A stretch of DNA of 64,000 bases, from positions 1,178,001 to 1,242,000 of the forward strand of contig CAVOFQ010000003.1 of assembly GCA_963695025.1 (NCBI GenBank), written 5' to 3'. Both the position numbers and the translations under genes were made by a program. Each line of letters opens with the position of its first letter. The stretch's first letter is position 1. The DNA is from JAICJC01 sp963695025. GTDB lineage: Bacteria; Actinomycetota; Thermoleophilia; Gaiellales; JAICJC01. This document shows, in pieces, positions 54,773 to 64,000 of this stretch. The notes under the pieces were generated by a model, which was not told the DNA's origin, searched no databases, and saw only the letters and a program-made list of their open reading frames with translations.

Positions 54773-57700
54773 GTGCCCGAGACTCAGCCGTACGTTCATC
54801 TGCACGTCCACAGCGAGTACTCGATCCTCGATGGCGCGTGCCGGATCGACCCGCTCGTGGCCAAGGCGGCCGAGCTCGGGATGTCGGCGGTCGGCCTCAC
54901 CGACCACGGCTCGATGGCGGGGGCGGTGGAGCTTTCGCGGGCGGCCGCCAAGGTCGGCGTCAAGCCGATCCTGGGGTGCGAGATGTACGTCGTGGACGAC
55001 CACGCCGTCCGCGTTCAGAAGGAGCGCCGCGCCCACCTGACCCTGCTGGCCGAGACGACCACCGGGTATCACAACCTCGTCCGGCTGGTCTCGGCCGCCT
55101 ATCTCGACGGCTACTGGTACCGCCCGCGCGTCGACCTCGCGCAGCTGGCGGCGCACAGCGAGGGCATCATCGCGCTGTCGGGCTGCCTGTCCGGCCGTGT
55201 CTGCAAGGCGCTCGTCGACAGCGACGAGAGTCTCGCCCGCCGCGAGCTCGACACCCTCGTCGGCGTCTTCGGGCGCGATCAGGTGTACGTCGAGCTGCAG
55301 GACGGCGGCATCGACATCCAGACCCGCATCAACCCGCGGCTGGCGGCCCTGGCCACCGACGCGGGGCTGCCGCTGGTGGGCACGGGGGACGTGCACTACC
55401 TGACCGCGGCCGACGCCGTCCCGCACGAGGCCCTCCTGTGCATCCAGACCAACGACACCCTCGACAACCCGAACCGGTTCCGGTTCTCGAATCACGGCTT
55501 CTACCTGAAGAGCCCGCAGGAGATGTACGGGCTGATGGCACACCCGTGGGGCGAGGACATGCTCCGGCGAACGGTCGAGATCGCCGACCGCTGCAATGCG
55601 CACATCGACCTCGACGCGGTGCACCTGCCCAGGTTCGACGTCCCCGACGGCAAGACGGCGGTCGCCTACCTGCGCGAGCTGGCCGAGGCCGGGCTGCGCG
55701 AGCGCTACGGCGCCGAGACGCCCGAACTGCGCACCCGGCTCGAGTTCGAGCTGCGCACGATCGAGGAGATGGGCTTCCCCGACTACTTCCTGATCGTGTG
55801 GGACTTCATCCGCTTCGCCCGCTCCGACGGCGTCTCGGTGGGACCGGGACGGGGCTCCGCGGCCGGCTCGCTGGTCGCCTACTGCCTGCACATCACCGAT
55901 CTCGACCCGATCCGCTACTCGCTCCTCTTCGAGCGCTTCCTGAACCCGGGCCGAAAGACGCTCCCGGACGTCGACGTCGACTTCGCCGTCGCGGGCCGCG
56001 AGCGGGTCATCAACTACGTGGCCGAGAAGTACGGGCGCCGCAACGTCGCCCAGATCATCACGTTCGGCAAGATGCAGCCCAAGGCGGCGATCAAGGACGC
56101 CGGCCGCGTGATGGGCATCCCCTACGGCGTGGTCGACCGCATCGCCAAGCTCGTGCCCGAGGTGCCGAAGGTGACGTTCGAGTCGTGCATGAAGCCGGGC
56201 GCCGAGCTGCGCCGGTCGTACGACACCGACGAGATCACCAGGAAGATCGTCGACATGGCCCTGCCGCTCGAGGGCGTCGTCCGCAACGACTCGATCCACG
56301 CCGCCGCCGTCGTCATCGGCGACCGGCCGCTGACCGAGTACCTGCCGCTCCAGCAGAAGGGGCCCGACGCCGAGGTCGTGACCCAGTTCTCGATGGGCGA
56401 CGTGGATGCGCTCGGCCTGCTCAAGATGGACTTCCTCGGGCTGCGCAACCTGGACGTGATCGACCGCGCCGTCGAGGTGATCGAGCAGTCCCGCGGCATC
56501 CGCCTCGACATGGATGCGCTGCCCCTCGACGACCGCCCGACCTACGACATGATGGCCCGCGGCGACTCGACGGGCGTGTTCCAGTTCGAGTCGTCGGGCA
56601 TGCGCGAGGCGCTGCGGCAGGTCAAGCCGACGGAGTTCGAGGATCTGATCGCCCTGAACGCGCTGTACCGGCCCGGCCCGATGCAGAACATCCCCGAATA
56701 CGCGCGCAACAAGGCAAACCCCAGCCGGGTGACGTACGAGGACGAACGCCTGAAGCCGCTCCTCGAGAGCACCCATGGGATCTGCATCTACCAGGAGCAG
56801 TTCATGGAGATCGCCAAGGAGGTCGCCGGGTTCACCCCCGTCGAGGCCGACGACCTGCGCAAGGCGATCGGCAAGAAGATCCAGAGCCTGATGGCGTCCC
56901 TCAAGGAGAAGTTCATCGAGGGCTGTGCCCGCGGCGGCGCACCGGAGGCCGTCGGCCGTTCGCTGTGGGCGAAGATCGAGGTCGCCGCCGACTACGCCTT
57001 CAACAAGGCCCACGCCGCCTGCTATGCGCTCATCGCCTACCGCACCGCCTATCTGCGCGCCAACTACCCCGCCGAGTACATGGCCGCGCTGATCTCGTCG
57101 GTGATGTCGACCAAGGACCGGGTGCCGTTCTACGTCACGGAGTGCGCCGACATGGGGCTCGAGGTGCTCCCGCCCGACGTCAACACGAGCCGGTCGGACT
57201 TCACCGTCGTCGACGGCCGCATCCGCTTCGGCCTGTCGGCGGTCAAGCGCGTCGGCGACGGCGCCGTGCAGGCGATCATCGCCGCCCGCGACGAGCATCC
57301 GATCGAGTCGATCTGGGACTTCTGCGAGCGGGTCGACCAGTCGGTCGTGAACCGGGGCATGCTCGAGAGCCTGGTGGCGTGCGGCGCGCTCGACTCCACC
57401 GGCGCCACGCGGATGGGGATGACCGAGGTGCTCGAGCGGGCGCTCGCAAACGGCCAGAAGACCCAGGCCGACGCCATGGTCGGCCAGGGCTCGATCTTCG
57501 ACCTCGAGGAGATGGGGTCGAACGGCTCCGGCCCGGCCGCGCGCAGCCACTCGCCGGTGGGCCGCGAGGAGTGGCCACGCGACGAGCTCCTGCGGCGCGA
57601 GAAGGAGGTGCTGGGACTGTACGTCTCGAGCCATCCGCTCGCCCCCCTCCGCGACCAGCTCGCCCGCAAGGTGGACGTGCCGCTGAAGGCGCTGGCCGAC

Positions 57701-58198
57701 CTGCCCGACGGCAAGACGGTCACCGTCGGCGGCATCGTGTCCGGACTGCGCCAGCTGATGACCAAGCGCGGCGACCAGATGGCGGTGGCCGAGCTCGACG
57801 ACATGTCGGGCACCATCGAGGTGCTGGTGTTCGCGAACACGTGGGAGATCTGCCGCGACGCGCTGCGGCCCGACGCGATCGTCCTGGTCAAGGCCAAGGT
57901 CGACCGCCGCTCCGAGGGCGAGGTGAAGCTGCGGGCGCTCGAGGTGACGCCGTTCGACGCCGTCCCCGACCAGGAGGTGGTGCGGCTCTCGGTGGATGCG
58001 AGAGTGGTCGGCGCCGGCGTCATGGACGACCTGAAGACGCTGATCGGGGAGTACCCCGGCCCGGCCCCGGTCGAGCTCGAGGTGCACACGTCGGCCGGGT
58101 CGAAGATGCTGCGGCTGGGGCCGGGGTTCCGGGTGCGTCCCGAGAGCGACTTCCTGGCCGAGGCGCGCGCGCTCCTGGGCGCGGCCGCCCTGGTGTGA
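54773..58198 (+). CDS. dnaE: DNA polymerase III alpha subunit (replicative DnaE1)
   Basis: 1141 residues. PHP domain start YVHLHVHSEYSILDGACR, palm with catalytic D399, D401, D403 in LPDVDVDFA, IAAD-like helices, ADYAFNKAHAACYALIAYRTAY, and C-terminal OB domain (TVTVGGIVSGLRQLMTKRGDQ). Longer and more regular than dnaE2; this is the chromosomal replicase. No beta-clamp gene is here. Confidence 0.97.
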   Translation: MPETQPYVHLHVHSEYSILDGACRIDPLVAKAAELGMSAVGLTDHGSMAGAVELSRAAAKVGVKPILGCEMYVVDDHAVRVQKERRAHLTLLAETTTGYHNLVRLVSAAYLDGYWYRPRVDLAQLAAHSEGIIALSGCLSGRVCKALVDSDESLARRELDTLVGVFGRDQVYVELQDGGIDIQTRINPRLAALATDAGLPLVGTGDVHYLTAADAVPHEALLCIQTNDTLDNPNRFRFSNHGFYLKSPQEMYGLMAHPWGEDMLRRTVEIADRCNAHIDLDAVHLPRFDVPDGKTAVAYLRELAEAGLRERYGAETPELRTRLEFELRTIEEMGFPDYFLIVWDFIRFARSDGVSVGPGRGSAAGSLVAYCLHITDLDPIRYSLLFERFLNPGRKTLPDVDVDFAVAGRERVINYVAEKYGRRNVAQIITFGKMQPKAAIKDAGRVMGIPYGVVDRIAKLVPEVPKVTFESCMKPGAELRRSYDTDEITRKIVDMALPLEGVVRNDSIHAAAVVIGDRPLTEYLPLQQKGPDAEVVTQFSMGDVDALGLLKMDFLGLRNLDVIDRAVEVIEQSRGIRLDMDALPLDDRPTYDMMARGDSTGVFQFESSGMREALRQVKPTEFEDLIALNALYRPGPMQNIPEYARNKANPSRVTYEDERLKPLLESTHGICIYQEQFMEIAKEVAGFTPVEADDLRKAIGKKIQSLMASLKEKFIEGCARGGAPEAVGRSLWAKIEVAADYAFNKAHAACYALIAYRTAYLRANYPAEYMAALISSVMSTKDRVPFYVTECADMGLEVLPPDVNTSRSDFTVVDGRIRFGLSAVKRVGDGAVQAIIAARDEHPIESIWDFCERVDQSVVNRGMLESLVACGALDSTGATRMGMTEVLERALANGQKTQADAMVGQGSIFDLEEMGSNGSGPAARSHSPVGREEWPRDELLRREKEVLGLYVSSHPLAPLRDQLARKVDVPLKALADLPDGKTVTVGGIVSGLRQLMTKRGDQMAVAELDDMSGTIEVLVFANTWEICRDALRPDAIVLVKAKVDRRSEGEVKLRALEVTPFDAVPDQEVVRLSVDARVVGAGVMDDLKTLIGEYPGPAPVELEVHTSAGSKMLRLGPGFRVRPESDFLAEARALLGAAALV

Positions 58199-58226
58199 CG
58201 GCACGAGGCGCATCCGCAGGCCGGCC

Positions 58227-58232
58227 TAGAAT
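58227..58232 (+). promoter_or_regulatory. -10 box of scpA
   Basis: TAGAAT, 9 bases before ATG 58242; GGGGCG between. Confidence 0.4.
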
Positions 58233-58241
58233 GGGGCGTTC

Positions 58242-58994
58242 ATGATCGTCTCCGACCTGATGCTCGATCTGGACGTGTTCCAGGGCCCGTTCGACCTCCT
58301 GCTCGCGCTGGTCATGCGCGAGGAGATCGAGCTGGCCGAGCTCCCGATCGCCGAGGTCGTGCTGACCTACATCGAGCATGCCTACGACGACGGCGTGCTC
58401 GACCTCGAGTCCGCCAGCGAGTTCCTGGTGCTGATCGCCGCCCTGCTGGAGATCAAGGTGCGGCTGCTGTTTCCGGGCGAGGAGGACGAGGAGGAGTCCT
58501 ACACGGCCGAACAGGCCGAGGCCGAGCTGCTCGCCCGGCTGATGCAGTACCGCCGCTTCGCCGCCGCCGCCCGCTGGCTGACGGAGCGCGCCGCCGCCGG
58601 CCCGCGCGTGTTCCGGGCCGGGCCCGCGCCGCTGGCGCCGCGGCCGCAGCCCGAGGTGGTGCCCTTCAGCGAGGACCCGTGGCAGCTCCACGCCGCACTG
58701 GCCAGGTTGTTGACGCCGCCCGCCGAGATCGACCTGAGCGTCGTGCGGCGGCGGCTGGTGCCCGTCAGCCACTTCCTGGCGGAGTTCCGGAGCCTGCTTC
58801 GCAGCCGCCGCGCCTTCGCGTTCGAAGAGGCCGTCGGCGGCCTCGACCGGCTCGCGCAGGCCGCGGCGTTCCTCGCCCTGCTGGAGCTGATAAAGACCGG
58901 CGAGGCCGTGCCCGAGCAGGCCGAGGTGTTCGGGCCGATCCGGGTCGTCCGCCGAGGGGCGCCGAACGGTGCGCACTCGCGGGCGATCGCCTGA
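58242..58994 (+). CDS. scpA: Segregation and condensation protein A
   Basis: 250 residues. Kleisin of the SMC complex: FQGPFDLLLALVMREEIELAEL and SASEFLVLIAALLEIKVRLLFP at the N-domain; charged acid linker EEDEEESY; winged C-end FAFEEAVGGLDRLAQAAAFL. Stop overlaps scpB by one base (TGATG). Confidence 0.95.
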   Translation: MIVSDLMLDLDVFQGPFDLLLALVMREEIELAELPIAEVVLTYIEHAYDDGVLDLESASEFLVLIAALLEIKVRLLFPGEEDEEESYTAEQAEAELLARLMQYRRFAAAARWLTERAAAGPRVFRAGPAPLAPRPQPEVVPFSEDPWQLHAALARLLTPPAEIDLSVVRRRLVPVSHFLAEFRSLLRSRRAFAFEEAVGGLDRLAQAAAFLALLELIKTGEAVPEQAEVFGPIRVVRRGAPNGAHSRAIA

Positions 58995-59578
58995 TGGCCG
59001 AGCTGACCCACACGGTCGAGGCGCTGCTCTTCGTCGCGTCCGAGCCGCTGACGGTGCGCGAGCTGGCCGCGCTCACCGAGGCCGCTCCGGCACGCGTGGA
59101 GCGGGCGCTCGACGCGCTCGGCGACCGGTACGCCGAAGGCAGGTCCGGGGTTGTGCTCGAGCGGGTGTCGGGCGGGTACGGATTTCGCGCCTCGCCCGCC
59201 ACCGCCGCGGTCTGCGCGCGGCTCGTCAATCGCGCCCAATCGCGCGCGCTGAGCCAGGCCGCCACCGAGACGCTGGCCGTGGTCGCCTACCTCGGCCCCG
59301 TGTCGCGGCCCGAGATCGCCCGGATCCGGGGCGTCGCCGCCGACTCGGCCGTCGCCGGCCTGCTCGAGCGCGGCCTGATCGAGGAGTCCGGCCGCGGCGA
59401 CACCGTCGGCCAGCCGGTGCTGTACCGCACGACAACGGTGTTCGAGCGCATGTTCGGGCTCGAGGAGGGCACGGCCAGCCTGCCAAGCCTGGCCGAATTC
59501 GACCTCCCCGAGGCCGACCACGAGGCCCTGCGGGCGCGCCTGCACGTCGTGGCCGACCAGCGTGCCGGTGAGGCTTAA
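58994..59578 (+). CDS. scpB: Segregation and condensation protein B
   Basis: 194 residues, two winged helices: VEALLFVASEPLTVRELAAL and LSQAATETLAVVAYLGPVSRPEIARIRGV. Partner of ScpA on SMC. Overlaps the next gene by 17 bases. Confidence 0.95.
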   Translation: MAELTHTVEALLFVASEPLTVRELAALTEAAPARVERALDALGDRYAEGRSGVVLERVSGGYGFRASPATAAVCARLVNRAQSRALSQAATETLAVVAYLGPVSRPEIARIRGVAADSAVAGLLERGLIEESGRGDTVGQPVLYRTTTVFERMFGLEEGTASLPSLAEFDLPEADHEALRARLHVVADQRAGEA

Positions 59579-60251
59579 CCGCTACCTGGCCTCGACGGGA
59601 GTCGGGTCTCGCCGGGCCGCCGACGAGTACATCCGGGCCGGCCGGGTGACGGTCAACGGCGCCCGCGCCGAGATCGGGACGGCGGTCTCGGAGACCGATG
59701 ACGTTCGCGTCGACGGCCGCCGGGTGCACGCCCAGGCCCAGATCTCGGTGCTGCTCAACAAGCCCGCCGGGGTCGTCACCACCGTCCGCGATCCGAACGG
59801 CCGCCCCACCGTCGTCGACCTGGTGCCGATGCCGGTACGGCTCTTCCCGGTCGGCCGCCTCGACCGTGAGACGACCGGCGCACTGCTGCTGACGAACGAC
59901 GGGGAGCTGGCCGACCGGCTGATGCATCCCCGCCACGGCGTGCACAAGACGTACGTCGCGACCGTGGCGGCCGAGCCCAAGCCGGCGGTGCTGCGCCGGT
60001 TGCGGGAGGGAGTGGAGCTGGACGATGGGCCGAGCGCCCCCGCGTCCGTCCGCCTGGCCGGTCCCCTGCGCATCGAGATCACGATCCACGAGGGCCGCAA
60101 CCGCCAGGTGCGGCGGATGCTGGCCGCGGTCGGTCATCCCGCCCGCGCGCTGCACCGCTCCAACTATGCGGGTCTCGGGCTCGGCAACCTGCGCCCTGGC
60201 GAATGGCGCGAGCTGAGCGACGGCGAGGTCGAGGCGCTTCGGCGTGCATGA
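59562..60251 (+). CDS. rluB: RluB/RsuA-family pseudouridine synthase
   Basis: 229 residues. S4 domain LNRYLASTGVGSRRAADEYIR and catalytic GRLDRETTGALLLTNDGELA (Asp), HKTYVATVAAEP, HEGRNRQVRRMLAAVGHP. Modifies 23S (RluB) or 16S (RsuA) rRNA. Standard neighbour of scpAB in Gram-positives. Confidence 0.92.
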   Translation: MPVRLNRYLASTGVGSRRAADEYIRAGRVTVNGARAEIGTAVSETDDVRVDGRRVHAQAQISVLLNKPAGVVTTVRDPNGRPTVVDLVPMPVRLFPVGRLDRETTGALLLTNDGELADRLMHPRHGVHKTYVATVAAEPKPAVLRRLREGVELDDGPSAPASVRLAGPLRIEITIHEGRNRQVRRMLAAVGHPARALHRSNYAGLGLGNLRPGEWRELSDGEVEALRRA

Positions 60252-61438
60252 CGCGGTCGTGATCGGCGCCGGCCTCTCGGGGCTTGCGGCGGCGCACAGG
60301 CTGACGGCGGAGGGCAGGGACGTCGTCGTGCTCGAGGCGGCCGACCGCGTCGGCGGCCGCGTGTGGACGCCCACCGCCGCCGGGGTCAGCTTCGAGGCCG
60401 GCGGCGAGGCGGTCGATGTGGCCAACACCGCCCTGCGTGACCTGGCGGCGGAGGTCGGCGCCGATCTGCGGCCTTCCGCGGTGGGCTGGGGAGATCACGG
60501 CCCGGTGCCCGTGATGTGGCACGTGGGCGGCCGCCGGTTCGAACGCGCAGGCGGTGCCTACCTCCGGCTGCAGGAGGAGCTCACGCGGCTGGGTTCGGCG
60601 CCCGAGCCGGGCGAGGACGCCCTGACGGTTGACGAGTGGCTCCGGGCCCGCGGGGCCGGAGCACAGGAGCGGACGGTCTGCGAGACGGCCGTCGCGGTGA
60701 CAGCCTCGACGGTTCCGCTGCGGCTGATGTCGCTGCGAGCCCTGGCGCGCAAGCACGCCGCCCGCGCCGGCCCGGGAGACGGCTCGGAGTTGCGCTTCGG
60801 TGACGGCGCGGGCGGTTTCGCCCAGCGAATCGCCGACCGGCTCGGCGAGCGCGTGCAGCTGCGCCGGGTGGTCGCGCACGTGCGCCGCGGGCCGCGGTCG
60901 GTCGAGGTCTCCTCCCCGGACGGGCCGCCCGTTTCTGCCCGGCATGCCGTGGTGGCGGTGCCGCTGCACGCGCGCGCGCCGGATCGGCGGACTGCGGCGC
61001 GACCCCATCGGCCGCTACGGGGTCGCGGTCAAGTCGCTGCTGGTGCTGGCCGCCGACCTGCCCGAGGCGGCGCCCGCGGCCGTGGTCACCGACACCCCGA
61101 TCGGGTACGCCTACCGCCACACGCCCCGCACGCTGGGAAGCTTTGTCGGCTCGACCCCGGCGGCATGGCTGCTGCGCCAGCCGCGGGCGGTCGCCGACCG
61201 GGCCGTGGCCGAAGCCGTACGCATGTGCTTCGGTGCGGAGCTCACGCAGGTTGTGCGGGTCCCGTACCCGCGCAGCTACCTCATCTTTGCGCCCGGCGAG
61301 CTCTCGAGCTGGGGTGGCCGCCTGGGAGTGGCCGACGGGCGCGTGCACTACGCGGGCGCCGAGACGTCGGACCTGCCGAGCTTCATGGAGGGCGCGGTGC
61401 GGGCCGGCGAGCGGGCCGCGGCCGAGGTGCTCGGCTGA
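60244..61438 (+). pseudogene. FAD-dependent amine oxidase/protoporphyrinogen-oxidase-like protein, one frame break
   Basis: About 397 residues when joined. FAD Rossmann motif VVIGAGLSGLAAAHRLTAEG with VLEAADRVGGRVWT; end YAGAETSDLPSFMEGAVRAGERAAAEVL. The frame shifts +1 near 60975 in a gcgcgcgc run before RIGGLRRDPIGRYG. Monoamine oxidase, PPOX and carotenoid desaturase relatives share these motifs; substrate open. GTG start overlaps the previous gene by 8 bases. Confidence 0.8.
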
Positions 61439-61448
61439 GAATCTCGGG

Positions 61449-62441
61449 CTAGGGCTCAGCGCGCGGCGCGAAACCCATCCGCCGCTTGATCAGGTCGATC
61501 GTCTCGGCGGCAACGGCCTCGGCCCGCTCGGCGCCCGCGCCCAGCACGGCCTGGAGGTGGGCGGGGTCGGAGCGCAGCTCCAGGTATCGCTCGCGCACCG
61601 GGCGCAGGTACTCCACCACGGCGTCGGCGACATCCGTCTTGAACTGGCCGTAGCCTGCGCCCAGGTACGCCGCCTCCACCTCTTCGGCGGTGCGGCCCGT
61701 CGCCACGGCGGCGATCTCGATCAGGTTGGCAATGCCCTCCTTGCCCTCGCCACGGCGCACCTCCCGGCCCGAGTCCGTCACGGCCGCCCTCACCTTGCGT
61801 GCGACGATGTCGGGCGGATCGTTCACGAGCACCGTCCCGAGCGGTGTGCCCCCGGTGGTGGACATCTTGTTCGTCGGCGCCTGGAGATCCATCACGCGCC
61901 CGCCGGTGCTGGGAATGGCCGCCTCGGGCAGTGTCAGGGTCGGGCCGTATCGGGCGTTGAACCGCTGGGCGACGTTGCGCGTGAGCTCCAGGTGCTGGCG
62001 CTGGTCGTCGCCGACGGGAACGCGGTCGGTGCGGTACAGCAGGATGTCGGCCGCCTGAAGCACCGGATAGGTGAACAGGTCGGCCGAGACCGACTCGCGG
62101 CCGGCGCTCTTGTCCTTGAACTGGGTCATCCGCTGCAGTTCGCCGAACGTCGCCACCGCTCCCAGGAGCCACGCGCCCTCGGAGTGCTGGGGGACGTGGC
62201 TCTGCACGAAGAGCGTGCAGCGATCCGGCTCGAGGCCCGCCGCGAGGAGCGTCGCGGCCGTGTCGAAGGTGTTCTCGGCGAGCGTCGCCGGATCGTGGTC
62301 GACCGAGATGGAGTGGAGGTCGACGATGCAGTAGAACGCCTCGCCCAGGCTCTGGTCGATGACGTAGTGGCGGATCGCCCCTATGTAGTTGCCCAGATGC
62401 TTGTGGCCGGTGGGCTGAATGCCGGAGAAGACGCGGGTCAT
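61449..62441 (-). CDS. trpS: Tryptophanyl-tRNA synthetase
   Basis: 330 residues, class I. HIGH-type PTGHKHLGNYIGAI and KMSTT (NKMSTTGGT) motifs; DLFTYPVLQAADILLY, VPVGDDQRQHLELTR. Converges with the amine-oxidase gene (stops 11 bases apart). Confidence 0.97.
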   Translation of the reverse strand: MTRVFSGIQPTGHKHLGNYIGAIRHYVIDQSLGEAFYCIVDLHSISVDHDPATLAENTFDTAATLLAAGLEPDRCTLFVQSHVPQHSEGAWLLGAVATFGELQRMTQFKDKSAGRESVSADLFTYPVLQAADILLYRTDRVPVGDDQRQHLELTRNVAQRFNARYGPTLTLPEAAIPSTGGRVMDLQAPTNKMSTTGGTPLGTVLVNDPPDIVARKVRAAVTDSGREVRRGEGKEGIANLIEIAAVATGRTAEEVEAAYLGAGYGQFKTDVADAVVEYLRPVRERYLELRSDPAHLQAVLGAGAERAEAVAAETIDLIKRRMGFAPRAEP

Positions 62442-62495
62442 GGCTGCCGCCACTGTACCCAACCTCCCGTGAGCCTCCGGCCGCAGGGGCGCCGG

Positions 62496-62501
62496 TAGGA
62501 T
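62496..62501 (+). promoter_or_regulatory. -10 box of the DAHP synthase gene
   Basis: TAGGAT, 9 bases before ATG 62511, in the divergent gap with trpS. Confidence 0.4.
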
Positions 62502-62510
62502 GCGGCCGAA

Positions 62511-63890
62511 ATGGCAGCGCCCGCATCCACCTGGTCTCCGTCGTCGTGGCGGGCCTTTCCCGCCTCCCAGCAGCCGGAATGGCCCGATTCCGAGCATGCC
62601 CGCGAGATGCGCGAGCGGCTGCTGGGCATGCCGCCGCTGGTCTTCGCCGGCGAGGCCCGCAACCTCCAGGCCGCACTGGCCGATGTGGCTGCCGGCCGCG
62701 GGTTCCTGCTCCAGGCGGGCGACTGCGCCGAGTCATTCGGCGACTTCTCGGCGGTGAGCATCCGCGAGAAACTGAAGATCATGCTCCAGATGGCCGCGGT
62801 GCTGACCTACGGCGCCATGCTGCCGGTCGTCAAGGTCGGCCGGATCGCGGGCCAGTTCGTCAAGCCGCGCTCCTCGCCGGTCGAAGTGATCGACGGCGTC
62901 GAGCTGCCCAGCTTCCGCGGGCACATGGTGCACGACGATGCGCCCGATCTGGCCGCGCGCACACCCGACCCCGAGCGCATGGTGCAGGGCTACCACCAGT
63001 CGGCGGCGACGCTGAACCTGCTGCGGGCCTTCACCAAGGGCGGGTTCGCCGACCTGACGAAGGTGCACCTGTGGAACCAGGAGTTCGTCGCCAGCTCGCC
63101 GGAGGGCCGCCGCTACGAGGGGATCGCCTCGGAGATCGAGCGCGCCCTGGCCTTCATGGCCGCCTGCGGGATCGACCTTGCCCGCGAGCGGCGGTTGCAC
63201 GAGGTCGACGTGTGGACGAGCCACGAGGGGCTGCTGCTCGACTACGAGGAGGCGCTCACGCGGCGCGACTCGCTCACCGGGCGCTGGTATGACTGCTCGG
63301 CCCACATGCTGTGGGTGGGGGAGCGCACGCGAGCGGCCGACGGCGCGCACGCCGAGTTCTTCGCCGGGGTCGGGAACCCGCTCGGGGTGAAGATCGGCCC
63401 GACGGCGACGGCCGCCGAGGTGCTCGACCTGTGCCAGCGGCTCGATCCCGACCGCACGCCCGGCCGGCTGACGCTGATCTGCCGCATGGGGGCCGGAGAG
63501 GTCACCGAGGCGCTGCCCCCGCTGGTGGAGGCGGTGACGGACGCCGGCCACCCGGTGGTGTGGGCGTGCGATCCGATGCACGCCAACGTCTTCCGCACGC
63601 CCTCGGGCTACAAGACCCGCCGCTTCGAGGACATCATGGCCGAGCTCGGCGCCTTCTTCGCCGTCTGCCGCGAGGCGGGCGTCTGGCCGGGCGGCGTCCA
63701 CCTCGAGTTCACGGGCGAGGATGTGACTGAGTGCCTCGGGGGGGCCGAGGCGGTGCTCGAGGATCAGCTCAGCGTCCGCTACCACACCCTGTGCGACCCG
63801 CGCCTGAACGCGCGCCAGTCGCTCGATCTGGCCTTCCGGCTCGCCGAGCTCATGCGGACGGTTGCGCCGCCGGTGGGGGGCGTGACCTGA
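62511..63890 (+). CDS. aroG: 3-deoxy-D-arabino-heptulosonate 7-phosphate synthase, class II
   Basis: 459 residues; condenses PEP and erythrose 4-phosphate, first shikimate step. Class II signs: FLLQAGDCAESF (Mn-Cys), GRIAGQFVKPRSS, SFRGHMVHDDAPD, KVHLWNQEFV, WVGERTRAADGAHAEFFAGV, LICRMGAGEV and CDPMHANVF. Actinobacteria and plants use this class. Overlaps tyrA by one base (TGATG). Confidence 0.96.
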   Translation: MAAPASTWSPSSWRAFPASQQPEWPDSEHAREMRERLLGMPPLVFAGEARNLQAALADVAAGRGFLLQAGDCAESFGDFSAVSIREKLKIMLQMAAVLTYGAMLPVVKVGRIAGQFVKPRSSPVEVIDGVELPSFRGHMVHDDAPDLAARTPDPERMVQGYHQSAATLNLLRAFTKGGFADLTKVHLWNQEFVASSPEGRRYEGIASEIERALAFMAACGIDLARERRLHEVDVWTSHEGLLLDYEEALTRRDSLTGRWYDCSAHMLWVGERTRAADGAHAEFFAGVGNPLGVKIGPTATAAEVLDLCQRLDPDRTPGRLTLICRMGAGEVTEALPPLVEAVTDAGHPVVWACDPMHANVFRTPSGYKTRRFEDIMAELGAFFAVCREAGVWPGGVHLEFTGEDVTECLGGAEAVLEDQLSVRYHTLCDPRLNARQSLDLAFRLAELMRTVAPPVGGVT

Positions 63891-64000
63891 TGCGCGTCGC
63901 CGTCGTCGGCCTCGGCCTGATCGGCGGCTCGGTCGGCCTCGCCGCCGCCGCCCGCGGCGACGAGGTGGTCGCGTTCGATCCCGACCCGGACGCGGCTTCG
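63890..64000 (+). CDS. tyrA: Prephenate dehydrogenase, N-terminal fragment
   Basis: Only 37 residues before the window ends: MRVAVVGLGLIGGSVGLAAA with GLGLIGGS dinucleotide motif and VVAFDPDP, typical of TyrA. Coupling with the DAHP synthase gene points to aromatic amino-acid synthesis. Cyclohexadienyl dehydrogenase is the alternative. Confidence 0.8.
   Translation, partial: MRVAVVGLGLIGGSVGLAAAARGDEVVAFDPDPDAAS

Noticed and set aside
54719..58213. 1164-residue open frame on the minus strand opposite dnaE
   Set aside because: Mirror of the dnaE codon pattern in GC-rich DNA; composition is Leu/Gly/Arg/Asp/His-rich without any family motif, while the plus strand encodes a complete DnaE.

Overview
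The window is about 70% G+C, gene-dense, and looks like one chromosomal stretch of a high-GC actinobacterium. I infer this from the SepF/DivIVA cell-division pair, a class II DAHP synthase, a MurA with Asp in place of the catalytic Cys, a DnaE2/ImuB/DUF6504 mutasome under CGAACNNNNGTTCG LexA boxes, and many genes whose -10 hexamer lies only 6-10 bases before the start codon (leaderless mRNAs). The mix of PPDK with its regulatory protein, a two-subunit type glycyl-tRNA synthetase and a short EF-Ts suggests a deep-branching lineage such as Thermoleophilia rather than Mycobacteriales or Streptomycetales. That placement is inference.

Layout. 1-7.2 kb: end of glyS, PPDK regulatory protein, a three-gene minus-strand operon (small Cys protein, GH26-like secreted hydrolase, acetyltransferase), ppdK and a ComB-type phosphatase. 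7.2-12.5 kb: a repeat-bearing membrane protein, dnaE2 and a DUF6504 gene, the last two under LexA boxes. 12.5-19.2 kb: deacetylase and sulfotransferase-like genes facing a tight minus-strand operon of RraA-like, ATP-grasp, LDH2-type dehydrogenase and cyanophycin-synthetase-like ATP-grasp genes. 19.4-28.6 kb: a surface-polysaccharide locus (GDP-mannose 3,5-epimerase, WecG-type and GT4 glycosyltransferases, two O-antigen-ligase/polymerase-like proteins, a fused Wzz/BY-kinase, a bicupin, a mini LPxTG protein). 28.7-35.8 kb: mixed accessory and metabolic genes including adenine deaminase and imuB. 35.8-45.7 kb: murA, hisD, ridA, a tRNA nucleotidyltransferase-family gene, pgeF, yggS, sepF, proC, yggT, divIVA, a dksA-like gene, lspA, rluD. 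45.8-54.2 kb: the classic rpsB-tsf-pyrH-frr-uppS-cdsA-dxr-rseP-ispG run. 54.2-64 kb: dnaE, scpA, scpB, a pseudouridine synthase, an amine oxidase, trpS, aroG and the start of tyrA.

How the parts work together. ppsR/ppdK set the PEP-pyruvate balance that also feeds aroG. uppS, cdsA, dxr, ispG, murA and lspA supply isoprenoid carrier, phospholipid and envelope. The 19-28 kb locus makes and exports a polysaccharide. dnaE2, imuB and the DUF6504 gene form an SOS mutagenesis regulon split over three sites.

Twelve recognisable genes carry in total about 24 single-base-type reading-frame breaks, mostly +1 in G/C-rich contexts. They include essential genes and are absent between about 41.6 and 60.2 kb. 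I read most of them as sequence or assembly errors rather than true decay; such genes are typed as pseudogene because the frame is broken in this sequence.
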